Source: Neobacillus endophyticus
GTDB lineage: Bacteria > Bacillota > Bacilli > Bacillales > Cytobacillaceae
Assembly (NCBI RefSeq): GCF_013248975.1
Contig: NZ_JABRWH010000001.1
Coordinates: 4,918,001-4,982,000 of the forward strand
DNA: 64,000 nt
Direction of reading: 5' to 3'
The position numbers and the translations under genes are program-made. Within the stretch, counting starts at the first letter, position 1; each line of letters starts with the position of its first letter. The notes beneath the pieces were generated by a model. That model was not told the DNA's origin. It did no database searches and saw only the letters and a program-made list of their open reading frames with translations. Shown in pieces: positions 44,256-52,999 of this stretch.

Positions 44256-47200
44256 CTAACCTTTTAATTCTTTTTGTATTTCGAGCAATCGCTCAACAGA
44301 AACTCCGCCATCCATCGCAGCAAATAAACTTAAATAATAATCTTCTGTCTGTTCTATCATCAGACTTAAAAGTCTTGTGTACTCTCTCTCAACTTCTGAA
44401 AGATAATGTTGTTTTAAACGACCGGACTCATCTTTCAAGTACTGATCAGCCAGAGGGCTTAGCGTCTTCTCCAGCTCTTCCATCATGAATGTTTTTTCAT
44501 CTTTTTCAAAAAAGGAACGCGGATTTTTGAAATAAGACAATGCTTTAGCAAACAATTGCCTATTTATTTGGCTAAATGCAGATGGAAATTCAATTTCCAC
44601 AAACTTATTTTTTTCAAAATCAGAATAAGACAAATCCTGATTAATTTCCGAAAGATTGCGACCCAGAGAAGCCTGATAATCACTAAAAAGCTTTTCGACA
44701 AAACGATCTAATCTTACCGTTGTCGCCCTTAATTCCTGGGCTAAATCATATCCAAGACTATCTAAAAATTCTTCAAGTGCCCCCTGCACTGCCTTTTTCA
44801 AATTGCGTCCATCATCTCTAAGTGTTGAAGGGTTGAAGGATTCTTTGAAAAAGTCACTAAAACGGAAGAACACACGTTGTTTAATATAAAATACCAATTC
44901 CTCTGCTTCCTGAGTAAAACGGTGTTGTAAATGTTCTGATGTCAGCTTAGTAAAGTAATTATGAATGGCCGCTTGTTGTTTTACCATTTCAGCTCGTCTT
45001 TGTTCTTTTACTGACTGATCTTCTTGAGAGCTTTGAATCAGTTTTAGAACTAAATCATGAACACGATCTAATTCTTTTTCCGCAGCCGTAACGGCCATCT
45101 CTGTCAGGTCGTTGGAAATAAATTGATAAAACTGATCTTCAAATGGCATCATACCGGAAGATAATGCCTGATGCTCCAATTTTTCTTGTAATGCCAATAG
45201 ACTTGATAACGGAAAAAGGTGCGGGTTCCTTATGGCGTATTTCTTAAGTTGTTCTCTGACATATTCAACTACTGCTTCCTGCTCCTCGGCATTTTCTGCA
45301 AGATCAATAGCATTTATAATGAAAAACATTTTATCTAATTGGAAAGATTCCTTTACACGCCCCAATTGAATGAGGAATTCACGGTCTGCCTTTGAAAATG
45401 CATGATTGTAATAAGTAACAAATAATATGGCATCAGAATTTTTAATGTAATCGAATGCAACTCCCGTATGCCTAGCATTAATGGAATCCGCCCCTGGGGT
45501 ATCAACTAGCGTAATTCCTTTACGTGTCAATTCACAATCATAATAAAGCTCAATCCATTCGACATAACAAGACTTTTCTTCTTTGGCAACAAATTCATGA
45601 AATTCCGATAAATTCGTTTCTTTTAACGTTCCAAGCAATGGACTATACAATTCAAAGCCTTTCATAAAAGCCTGCAAAAAGGCAAAATGAGTTTTTTCAT
45701 TTACTCCTTCTTGGCTTTTTTCAACCATAATACGGTCAATAAGTTTTAATGCTGATGTTAAATCCGCTGCTTGTAAAGCAAATACCTTTAAGGAACGATT
45801 CACATCATCAAGCATGGCATTTTGACTTTTAAATTTTACAACTGCAGTCCCATGATGGTACTCGTCTGTAACTGGTTTTATTTTATTGATCGCAGCAGTT
45901 GTAGGATTAGGCGAAACCGGTAATACCTTTTCACCCATCAATGCGTTTGCGAATGATGATTTCCCAGCACTAAACGCACCAAAAAGGGCCACTGTAAAAC
46001 TTTTATGATTCAATCTTTCTGCTTTTTCGACTAATTCGTTAGCTAGCTTTTTAAAGCCAGGCAATTCTTTAATCAAACTGGAGGCGTCTTGAAGCCTTTG
46101 GATCGTTAATTTCAGTCTTTCCTCTGTCCTGGCAGCAAAATTCTCATGTTTTCCTTGAGCTGTCGATATCGCTTCCAATGAATCATGTCCTTCAGCTTTT
46201 ATCGGTTCCACAGCAGGTTGCGATTTAACCACTTCGCAATCTTCATCTTCCTGTTCAAATAGATTTGCGTGTTCATTTGCTGTAACTTCATGGTCCTTCA
46301 AGATTTTATCTATTAGCTGTTCTTCCTTTTGCATCATTTGCTCGAACAATTCTAGTTCATTTACAGCTCTCATATATCTCTCTGTTTCACTAAAATCTTG
46401 CTCCATCTGCTTCAATATTTTGGCATTCTGTTTATTCTTTTCTTCCAAGTATAAAGGCTTAAATTTTTCAATTTGATTTCTTGCCGCTTTTTTTATGGCG
46501 TTTGCGACATCTTCTGTATAGTGTAGAACATATTCACCTGATAATCGTGCTCCAGGTTTCACTGCATTCAACATTACATCTTTCGAGATTGAAACTGAAA
46601 AAGATTGGGCTGCACTTAATAGTTCACCTTGATCCAAATGCTCTTTCTTTAACGTATTTAATAAATACTCACGTAAATGCCATTCAAGTTGGGATTTTGT
46701 TTTTTCCAATATATCATGATAAAAGTTTTCAAATCTTGCATTTCTTTCATCTACTGTTTTTTGTTTTGAAAACAGGAAACCAACTTTAAATTCTGACTGA
46801 CAGCTTTCCAAGTAACGTTCTGCCAATTCTCTTGTTTGAAATGGCATAAGGTAGGAATTCTTTAGAATTTGGGAGATTTCATCGTCAAACTCCTTATCAC
46901 CCTCCCCCTTTTCAATTGTACTGTTTTGTAATTCTGCAGCCATATTTTCGTAGTTTTCTTTTAATACTTCTCTTTCTTCTGCAGTCAGTTCACCAATAAT
47001 TTCAGATGAAGAGAAGAGCTTTTCCTCGCCGGATTTTCTTGTTTTTATAAGATGATCCTGTGCCACTTTTTTCAATGAATGGTAAATGGCATCTAGTAAA
47101 AATTCATCTTTTGAAACCAATTTATCGCCAATAAATGTTTGGAGCTCTGTAAATTCATTTCTTGGATGCTCAGGCTGCTTTAATGAAGTATAGAAGATTC

Positions 47201-47906
47201 GAGCCGGTGTCACACCCCAGGAAGCAAAGGCAGATACAACACTGTTCTGAAATTCCTGAAAACTTAATTCCTCATCTTTATGCTTGTCAATTTGATTGAT
47301 AACTAGGTAGACTTCTTTTCCAGCCTCTGTTAATTCCTTTGTAAACAGAAAGTTTAATTCTGCCTGCACATGATTATAGTCCATTACATAAAAAATCAAA
47401 TCAGCAAGATGTATAGCAGATTCTGTTGCAATACGATGGGCATCGTCGGCTGAATCGATACCAGGTGTATCCATAATCACTGTGTTGGCAGGAAGATTGG
47501 AATGGCTGTAACTGATTTCGATTTCTTCTATTTGATCCCCGTCTTTACAATATTTTTTTACTAATTCATAATCATACGGGGCCAAGTAAAGCCGAGGCTT
47601 TTCATTTTTAAAGAATACTTTTGCGTAATCTTCCCCTGATTTGACTTTTACGAGGTTTGCACTTGTAGGGATCGGACTGGACGGCAATAAATTTTCGCCG
47701 ATCACCCGATTTATCATAGTTGATTTCCCAGCAGAAAAATGGCCGCAAAATGCAATCGTAAACTCGCGATTGACTAATTTTTTTGCAAGCTGTTTTACTT
47801 TTCCGGCAGATTCTACATCACTATGCTCTATAAAATAAGAATATAGTGAAGAAATTGTATTTTTAAGTGTTTCGGTGGTAACATCAGGATTTGTAGTTTT
47901 TATCAT
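44256..47906 (-). CDS. dynA: Tandem dynamin-like protein DynA (YpbR)
   Basis: A 1216-residue bacterial dynamin with two fused GTPase units. Unit 1: P-loop GHFSAGKSTMIN (about 55-66), DTPGIDS; unit 2: GAFSAGKSSFANAL (about 640), DTPGADS. Each is followed by long helical stalk regions. B. subtilis DynA has this same double structure, fuses membranes, and protects against phage and membrane-damaging agents. Start taken at the ATG at 47906; an in-frame start at 47933 has no ribosome site. Both G1 and G3 motifs are intact. Confidence 0.94.
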   Translation of the reverse strand: MIKTTNPDVTTETLKNTISSLYSYFIEHSDVESAGKVKQLAKKLVNREFTIAFCGHFSAGKSTMINRVIGENLLPSSPIPTSANLVKVKSGEDYAKVFFKNEKPRLYLAPYDYELVKKYCKDGDQIEEIEISYSHSNLPANTVIMDTPGIDSADDAHRIATESAIHLADLIFYVMDYNHVQAELNFLFTKELTEAGKEVYLVINQIDKHKDEELSFQEFQNSVVSAFASWGVTPARIFYTSLKQPEHPRNEFTELQTFIGDKLVSKDEFLLDAIYHSLKKVAQDHLIKTRKSGEEKLFSSSEIIGELTAEEREVLKENYENMAAELQNSTIEKGEGDKEFDDEISQILKNSYLMPFQTRELAERYLESCQSEFKVGFLFSKQKTVDERNARFENFYHDILEKTKSQLEWHLREYLLNTLKKEHLDQGELLSAAQSFSVSISKDVMLNAVKPGARLSGEYVLHYTEDVANAIKKAARNQIEKFKPLYLEEKNKQNAKILKQMEQDFSETERYMRAVNELELFEQMMQKEEQLIDKILKDHEVTANEHANLFEQEDEDCEVVKSQPAVEPIKAEGHDSLEAISTAQGKHENFAARTEERLKLTIQRLQDASSLIKELPGFKKLANELVEKAERLNHKSFTVALFGAFSAGKSSFANALMGEKVLPVSPNPTTAAINKIKPVTDEYHHGTAVVKFKSQNAMLDDVNRSLKVFALQAADLTSALKLIDRIMVEKSQEGVNEKTHFAFLQAFMKGFELYSPLLGTLKETNLSEFHEFVAKEEKSCYVEWIELYYDCELTRKGITLVDTPGADSINARHTGVAFDYIKNSDAILFVTYYNHAFSKADREFLIQLGRVKESFQLDKMFFIINAIDLAENAEEQEAVVEYVREQLKKYAIRNPHLFPLSSLLALQEKLEHQALSSGMMPFEDQFYQFISNDLTEMAVTAAEKELDRVHDLVLKLIQSSQEDQSVKEQRRAEMVKQQAAIHNYFTKLTSEHLQHRFTQEAEELVFYIKQRVFFRFSDFFKESFNPSTLRDDGRNLKKAVQGALEEFLDSLGYDLAQELRATTVRLDRFVEKLFSDYQASLGRNLSEINQDLSYSDFEKNKFVEIEFPSAFSQINRQLFAKALSYFKNPRSFFEKDEKTFMMEELEKTLSPLADQYLKDESGRLKQHYLSEVEREYTRLLSLMIEQTEDYYLSLFAAMDGGVSVERLLEIQKELKG

Positions 47907-48088
47907 AAGTTTTCTTATTCCCCTTAACAACATGATAATATGTTTATTGTATACGATATTTTAAACATTTCCTATCTTGACACACTATTTGTTTATAATT
48001 AACCTATCTTAAACTTTGGTGTTCATTTACGCTCGTTTCGTTTTATAATCAACATCCCATACAAAACTTTCAATTACAAAAGAAAAAA

Positions 48089-48109
48089 GCCAAGGAATGG
48101 CTCCTTGGC
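48089..48109 (-). terminator. Terminator of the 26-residue gene
   Basis: GCCAAGGA / TCCTTGGC with a 5-base loop, followed on the minus strand by TTTTTTCTTTTG. It closes a very short transcription unit. Confidence 0.85.
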
Positions 48110-48125
48110 AAAAAAATCATATCTT

Positions 48126-48206
48126 TTAATGTGTTGCATGTTTTAATACGTGCTTCATGACAAATGCGTACACAATGATTGTACAGCCAACAAATGCATA
48201 AGCCAT
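48126..48206 (-). CDS. 26-residue membrane miniprotein under Fur-box promoter
   Basis: A 26-codon ORF, one hydrophobic helix (AYAFVGCTIIVYAFVM) with a basic, His-rich tail (KHVLKHATH). GAGGAAGGTG lies 6 bases before the ATG at 48206. It has a dedicated promoter region with two Fur-like boxes (48241-48295) and its own terminator (48089-48109), so it forms a complete unit of about 200 bases. The function is unknown. Fur-controlled small proteins such as FbpA-C exist in B. subtilis, but I see no similarity to them. The three His and one Cys could bind metal. Confidence 0.75.
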   Translation of the reverse strand: MAYAFVGCTIIVYAFVMKHVLKHATH

Positions 48207-48240
48207 TTTGAACACCTTCCTCGTTGATTATCACTGTTAT

Positions 48241-48295
48241 TGAGAATCGTTTTCATCGATGTTTTCATTTTAGCATAGGTTGATAATCATTTTCA
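48241..48295 (-). promoter_or_regulatory. Promoter with two Fur-like boxes
   Basis: Box 1 at 48281-48295, TGATAAT-C-ATTTTCA, matches 13 of 14 defined positions of the 7-1-7 Fur box; box 2 at 48241-48255, TGAGAAT-C-GTTTTCA, matches 11 of 14. On the minus strand TTGAAA overlaps box 1 as the -35 and TAAAAT 18 bases on is the -10, so Fur would block polymerase. The downstream gene is the 26-residue ORF. Confidence 0.75.
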
Positions 48296-48319
48296 ATAAT
48301 ATCTGGGCAACTGTCACAT

Positions 48320-48889
48320 TTATTTAACAAATTTAGGGATAAAGCGATGACAGCCATTAAATACTCCTTCGTATTCAGTTAAAGTTTTTAATGCCTTTTC
48401 CTCTGCCGGGATTCGAATCGCTAATAAAGTTGCGTTTAATACCCCAAATAAAATCGTCGTAAAATACGCAGAAAAAAGCAATGGAATCACAAGAAATTCC
48501 AATGAAACGATCACATAATTAGGATGTTTCAAAAACCGATAAGGCCCTTTTCTGATAATAGGATAATCTGGTAATACAAGAATTTTGGTATTCCAGCACC
48601 GCCCCAATGATCTGATAATCCATACCCGAAATAATTGAGCAATGATAAAAAGACAGAAGATGACAGGCCAAGCAGAAAATAAGCCTCGATCCCATAAAAT
48701 TTTCTCAAGACAAAAGCTGATAATGAACAAAAAATGTACCGCCACAATCACATAATAATGTCTGCCGGAGAATTCAATCGCTCCTTTGTTTAACATCCAT
48801 TTTTCATTTCGTTTGGCAATCAAAAGTTCTACCATCCGCTGACATATAATAAATCCAATAAAAAAGATAAAAAGTAAGATATCACGCAT
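48320..48889 (-). CDS. bpsB: BpsB-like alkylpyrone O-methyltransferase (YpbQ, ICMT family)
   Basis: A 189-residue integral membrane methyltransferase of the isoprenylcysteine carboxyl methyltransferase family with about five hydrophobic segments; the catalytic C-terminal part has GPYRFLKHPNYVIVSLEFLVIP and RIPAEEKAL. In B. subtilis BpsB methylates the alkylpyrones made by BpsA. The ATG at 48889 directly follows the bpsA stop, so the two are one operon. Confidence 0.92.
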   Translation of the reverse strand: MRDILLFIFFIGFIICQRMVELLIAKRNEKWMLNKGAIEFSGRHYYVIVAVHFLFIISFCLEKILWDRGLFSAWPVIFCLFIIAQLFRVWIIRSLGRCWNTKILVLPDYPIIRKGPYRFLKHPNYVIVSLEFLVIPLLFSAYFTTILFGVLNATLLAIRIPAEEKALKTLTEYEGVFNGCHRFIPKFVK

Positions 48890-49978
48890 TTAGTTCCACC
48901 TCATTAAAAGAAGTTCAGAGCTGAACCCAGGTCCCAATGCAGCACAAAGCCCAAAGGTATCCCTAAGCAGATCCTGCTCCATATATCGCCTTAATACATA
49001 AAAAATAGTGGCAGAAGACATATTGCCATACTGTTTTAAAACCTCACGTGATATAGCTGTCATCCCATTCGTAACCCCTAGGGAATTTTCATATGCATCC
49101 AGCACTTTCTTTCCTCCAGGATGTGCAATGAAATAATCGATTTTCTCCAAATCCATTCCATTATTCTGTAAAAATTCGGTTACGTTCGGCTTAAGCCATG
49201 ATTCGATAATGCGAGGGATATCTCGGGAAAATATAACATACAATCCCGCATTTTTTAGTTCCCACCCCATGACATCCAAAGAATCTGGCATAAGGGTGGA
49301 CTGTGTTGCCATAATGGTAGGATATACTGACTTACGGCATAAATCCCTCATATCAATAGCATCGCCGCACAATAATGCACATGCGACACCATCCGCAAAA
49401 AGTGAAGTACCAATAAGGTTGCTTTTAGAAAGATCTTCGTTCTGAAACGTTAAACTGCAAAGCTCAACTGACAGAACCAGAACCTTCGCTTGCGGGAAAG
49501 CCAAACAATACTCATATGCCCTAGATAGCCCTGCAGCTCCTCCAGCACAGCCAAGCCCCCAAATCGGAACCCTCTTTGTATGTTTATGAAAAGGTAATTC
49601 ATTCATTATTTTTGCTTCAATGCTTGGTGTAGATATACCAGTTGAAGAGATGTAAAAAATAGCATCAATTTCTTCAAAGGGAATTTTCTTCTTTAAAAAT
49701 TGTTCATCACACAAACAATCTTTAATTGCCTTTTTCCCCAGTTTAACTGCGGACTCTATATAGGCCTGATTTTTTTCAGCAAATGTGTGTTTTTCATAAA
49801 ACCATTCAAGCGGATTCACAAAATGCCTTTTTTCGATTTGTCCATTATGAAAGACTGTCATTAATCGTTCAATATCTTTATATGCATTCGAAAAAAGTTC
49901 ACGGGCAAACCCTGCTGCTTTTTCCTGTTTCAATTCAAATGGCGGGACAACCTCTGCAACTGAAATTATTGCTGGCAT
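48890..49978 (-). CDS. bpsA: Type III polyketide synthase BpsA
   Basis: A 362-residue chalcone-synthase-like enzyme that extends long-chain acyl-CoA with malonyl-CoA to make alkylpyrones. The triad is visible: Cys144 in WGLGCAGGAAG, His in FIAHPGGKKVLDA (about 287) and Asn in QYGNMSSATIFYVL (about 320). Gene pair and neighbourhood match B. subtilis bpsA-bpsB. The ATG at 49978 has AAAGGAG at the best spacing; a GTG directly before it is the alternative. Confidence 0.95.
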   Translation of the reverse strand: MPAIISVAEVVPPFELKQEKAAGFARELFSNAYKDIERLMTVFHNGQIEKRHFVNPLEWFYEKHTFAEKNQAYIESAVKLGKKAIKDCLCDEQFLKKKIPFEEIDAIFYISSTGISTPSIEAKIMNELPFHKHTKRVPIWGLGCAGGAAGLSRAYEYCLAFPQAKVLVLSVELCSLTFQNEDLSKSNLIGTSLFADGVACALLCGDAIDMRDLCRKSVYPTIMATQSTLMPDSLDVMGWELKNAGLYVIFSRDIPRIIESWLKPNVTEFLQNNGMDLEKIDYFIAHPGGKKVLDAYENSLGVTNGMTAISREVLKQYGNMSSATIFYVLRRYMEQDLLRDTFGLCAALGPGFSSELLLMRWN

Positions 49979-50050
49979 CACTTTTCTCCTTTACTGGATA
50001 TAGGGGATATTTTTACCAGCAACCTGTAACTTATTCTGCTCATAAAAAAA

Positions 50051-50071
50051 GCTTCTCCAATTAGGAGAAGC
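50051..50071 (-). terminator. Terminator or leader attenuator upstream of bpsA
   Basis: GCTTCTCC / GGAGAAGC with a 5-base loop, followed on the minus strand by TTTTTTTATG. It lies about 70 bases before bpsA and 113 bases after the small zinc-ribbon gene. A TATAAT on the minus strand at 50104-50109 lies upstream of it, so the hairpin may be either the end of the zinc-ribbon transcript or an attenuator in the bpsA leader. Confidence 0.7.
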
Positions 50072-50184
50072 AAACGTTTTGAAGGTTGTTGCTGTGCCCT
50101 CTTATTATAACTTGATTCTTTATGCTCTTCACTAGCTAAACTTTACCAAATGATCGGTACAAAAGTTTTTAAAGGATACAAATT

Positions 50185-50313
50185 TTATTTTTCAGGTTGC
50201 TTCTGTACTTCGATTTTAATTTTGTTTGCAGCGAGTGATCCGCAAATTTTGCAATATTCCTGCTCGTCATATAAAATACGGCATTTATCACAATAGTATT
50301 TTTCCAAAATCAC
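50185..50313 (-). CDS. Small zinc-ribbon protein, 42 aa
   Basis: A 42-residue ORF with YYCDKCRILYDEQEYCKICG, two CxxC knuckles spaced to bind one zinc, followed by a short basic tail. The GTG at 50313 has AGGAAGAGA upstream; a TTG two codons further in is also possible. Not assigned to a known gene. The function of such miniature zinc ribbons is usually protein or nucleic acid contact. Confidence 0.6.
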   Translation of the reverse strand: MILEKYYCDKCRILYDEQEYCKICGSLAANKIKIEVQKQPEK

Positions 50314-50471
50314 CACTCTCTTCCTAGGAAGAATGTTATTTCATTTCATCATATTTTCAAACTTTTTATGTTGTGACAATTCCGTATTATATAGGAAGAA
50401 AAATAATCAGTTACTTAAATCACAACCCGTATATGATATTTCACATTTCAGCCACAATTTACCCTGATATC

Positions 50472-50489
50472 CAGTGACATAAATCACTG
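50472..50489 (+). promoter_or_regulatory. FNR/CRP-like palindrome upstream of the ba3 oxidase operon
   Basis: CAGTGA-CATAAA-TCACTG, a perfect 6+6 dyad with a 6-base spacer, fitting the core of the Bacillus Fnr box (TGTGAnnnnnnTCACA) except at the outer base of each arm. A CATAAT at 50513-50518 could be the -10, which would put the dyad near -44, an activating position. The leader to the first gene is about 110 bases. Confidence 0.6.
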
Positions 50490-50636
50490 TTATATCAAAT
50501 TTTTACCATTACCATAATACTTAACTTAGGAATGAATAATTTGTGAACTTATAAATTTGGGTTTTTCTTTCTCGATTGTTTTGTATTATGAAAGAGAACT
50601 TATCTTATTTCAATTTTTTGAAAGGAGTGTAAGGGG

Positions 50637-50786
50637 ATGGAAAAAGTGGAACTAAAGACAGAACAAAAAACAAAGACAGAGGATCGCTCCTCATTAAAGG
50701 GAACACTTGTTTCCGTATTCTTTTTAGGTCTATTTATTGTTGTCACATGGATCAGTGTCTATATCCTGTTTGTTGAACGTCTCTAA
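50637..50786 (+). CDS. Cytochrome c oxidase subunit IIa (ba3 type)
   Basis: A 49-residue protein with a charged N-terminus and one transmembrane helix (LVSVFFLGLFIVVTWISVYILFV). It is the first gene of a three-gene operon and has the size and topology of the small subunit IIa of ba3-type oxidases, where it packs beside subunit II. GGAGTGTAAGGGG precedes the ATG. Assignment depends mainly on context. Confidence 0.82.
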   Translation: MEKVELKTEQKTKTEDRSSLKGTLVSVFFLGLFIVVTWISVYILFVERL

Positions 50787-50807
50787 TGCGTTAAGGAGGA
50801 AAAGGTT

Positions 50808-51284
50808 ATGCATATGCATAAGTATGAGAAAATATGGCTAATCTTTGGAATCGGCAGCCTTGTTTTTTTTCTGTCCACAATAGGTGTAAGCGCATTCTAC
50901 CTTGGTAATAAACCACCAAGCTGCCTGACTACGGTAAATCCTGATAAGGTTGATCAAGAGAAACCTTTCAACCAACCAGGCCTTCATAAAGTTGAAGGAA
51001 AGGATTGGGATTACGAGTTGGTATTTGTAGCCTCTACATTTAATTACAATCCCGGAGAAGTCAAAATACCGCTTGGAGCGAAAGTAAAAATCATCGCTAC
51101 CACGAAAGATGTCATCCATGGCTTTGAGGTTGCTGGAACGGATATTAATATGATGCTTGAGCCAGGTTATGTCAGTGAATATACAAAGACTTTTAATAAA
51201 ACGGGTGAATATTTGGTTGTTTGTAATGAGTACTGTGGTGCGGGGCACCATTTAATGACTTCGAAAATTGAGGTGGTAAAATAA
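50808..51284 (+). CDS. cbaB: ba3-type cytochrome oxidase subunit II with CuA site
   Basis: A 158-residue subunit II: one N-terminal membrane anchor (about 9-31) and an extracytoplasmic cupredoxin domain. CuA ligands are seen as His in DVIHGFEVAG and the CNEYCGAGHHLM loop (two Cys, His and Met). It accepts electrons from cytochrome c. GGAGG lies 8 bases before the ATG; its stop overlaps the subunit I start. The short single-anchor form is characteristic of ba3 oxidases. Confidence 0.95.
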   Translation: MHMHKYEKIWLIFGIGSLVFFLSTIGVSAFYLGNKPPSCLTTVNPDKVDQEKPFNQPGLHKVEGKDWDYELVFVASTFNYNPGEVKIPLGAKVKIIATTKDVIHGFEVAGTDINMMLEPGYVSEYTKTFNKTGEYLVVCNEYCGAGHHLMTSKIEVVK

Positions 51285-52942
51285 TGGTGAACACAGCAGC
51301 TGAAAAAGTAAAAGTTGACCCGCGCGATGCAAAACTTTCCATGGCTCATTTTTTTGTAGCCTTTGCAGCACTCGCGATAGGCGGTCTAATGGGCCTTTTG
51401 CAAACACTTGTCCGTTCAGGGAAATATGAACTACCGGGTGGCATTGGTTATTATGAAATATTAACTGCCCATGGTGTGATGATGGGGTTAGTTTTAACTA
51501 CATTCTTCATCATGGGGTTTCAATATGCAGCAGTCTGCAGAACGGCAGGCACCCCTACAAATGCAGCAAGACGTACAGGCTGGATAGGGTTCTGGACAAT
51601 GGTAGTCGGAACCGCAATGGCTGCTACCATGATTTTGCTCAATAAAGCTACAGTACTTTATACTTTCTATGCTCCCCTTCAAGCACATTGGATTTTTTAT
51701 TTGGGGATGACACTTGTTGTTGTTGGCAGCTGGATTGACGGAGCAGCACAAATAATGACGTATATTAAATGGCGCCGAAGCAACCCAGGAAAACCAAGCC
51801 CTCTCTTAAGTTTTATGGCAGTGGTCAATACGCTTCTTTGGATTGTGGCTACATTGGGAGTTGCCGCAACCGTTTTATTCCAGCTTCTTCCATGGTCACT
51901 AGGTTTAGTAAAAACGGTAAATGTACTTGTCAGCCGAACACTTTTTTGGTATTTCGGCCATCCGCTCGTCTATTTCTGGCTACTTCCAGCTTATATGTGC
52001 TGGTATGCCATTATACCAAAAATTATTGGCGGAAAAATTTTCTCGGATTCGTTGGCGAGAATGTCATTTATATTGTTTTTAATATTCTCCATCCCTGTTG
52101 GGTTTCATCATCAATTAATGGAGCCAGGAATAGATTCTGCTTGGAAGTTTATTCAAGTTATTTTAACTTTCATGGTTGTAATCCCATCATTAATGACGGC
52201 CTTTTCCTTGTTCGCCACTTTTGAAAGGTACGGACGCTCAAAAGGAGCAATAGGTCTTTTTGGCTGGTTTAAGGTTCTCCCATGGAATGATGCCCGATTC
52301 ACTGTTCCATTTATCGGCATGGCCTCCTTTATTCCTGCCGGAGCCGGTGGGATTGTAAATGCGTCAAACCAAATGGACCAAGTGGTTCATAACACCATTT
52401 GGGTTACGGGCCACTTTCACTTAACAGCAGCTACTTCGGTAGTTCTAACGTTCTTTGGAATATCTTATTGGCTAGTTCCCCATTTAACTGGCCGCAAGCT
52501 GACAAAAGCTATGAATAAATTGGCTATTATTCAAGGATGGGTCTGGTTTATTTGTATGGTCTTCATGTCAGGCGCAATGCATTTTGAAGGCTTGCTCGGA
52601 GCACCTAGGAGGTCAGCATTCTCCACTTATGGCGGTGCTAAGCAGGCAGTTGAATGGATTCCATATCAAATTGCGCAGGCAGTTGGCGGTTCTATTTTGT
52701 TTATGGGAATCATTTTGGTACTCATTATTTTTATTAATCTAGCCTTTTTTGCGCCGAAAGGAGATGAAGAATTCCCGGTAGGAGAAGCTGAGAATTCCCA
52801 GGAAACAGTACCGATGGTATTTGAGAATTGGAAACTCTGGCTTGGTATTACTGCCATTCTTATTCTTTTCGCCTATACCGTTCCGTTTATTGATATTATC
52901 CAGAATGCTCCCCCAGGTTCCAAAGGTTTTAAAACATGGTAA
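51284..52942 (+). CDS. cbaA: ba3-type cytochrome oxidase subunit I
   Basis: A 552-residue heme-copper oxidase subunit I with about 13 hydrophobic segments. Heme and CuB ligand motifs: LTAHGVMMGL (low-spin heme His), FWYFGHPLVYFWLLPAYMCWY (CuB His), GFHHQLMEPG (paired CuB His) and WVTGHFHLTAATSV (heme His). The B-type family reduces oxygen with high affinity and reduced proton-pumping stoichiometry. It follows subunits IIa and II in one operon with a strong terminator. Confidence 0.95.
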   Translation: MVNTAAEKVKVDPRDAKLSMAHFFVAFAALAIGGLMGLLQTLVRSGKYELPGGIGYYEILTAHGVMMGLVLTTFFIMGFQYAAVCRTAGTPTNAARRTGWIGFWTMVVGTAMAATMILLNKATVLYTFYAPLQAHWIFYLGMTLVVVGSWIDGAAQIMTYIKWRRSNPGKPSPLLSFMAVVNTLLWIVATLGVAATVLFQLLPWSLGLVKTVNVLVSRTLFWYFGHPLVYFWLLPAYMCWYAIIPKIIGGKIFSDSLARMSFILFLIFSIPVGFHHQLMEPGIDSAWKFIQVILTFMVVIPSLMTAFSLFATFERYGRSKGAIGLFGWFKVLPWNDARFTVPFIGMASFIPAGAGGIVNASNQMDQVVHNTIWVTGHFHLTAATSVVLTFFGISYWLVPHLTGRKLTKAMNKLAIIQGWVWFICMVFMSGAMHFEGLLGAPRRSAFSTYGGAKQAVEWIPYQIAQAVGGSILFMGIILVLIIFINLAFFAPKGDEEFPVGEAENSQETVPMVFENWKLWLGITAILILFAYTVPFIDIIQNAPPGSKGFKTW

Positions 52943-52956
52943 GAAGACAGTATAAA

Positions 52957-52984
52957 CAGGCCTCCATCATCCGATGGAGGCCTG
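52957..52984. terminator. Terminator between the ba3 oxidase operon and ypwA
   Basis: CAGGCCTCCATC / GATGGAGGCCTG, a 12-bp perfect GC-rich stem with a 4-base loop, followed by CTTTTTCTTT on the plus strand. It lies between convergent genes. Confidence 0.9.
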
Positions 52985-52999
52985 CTTTTTCTTTAAAAT

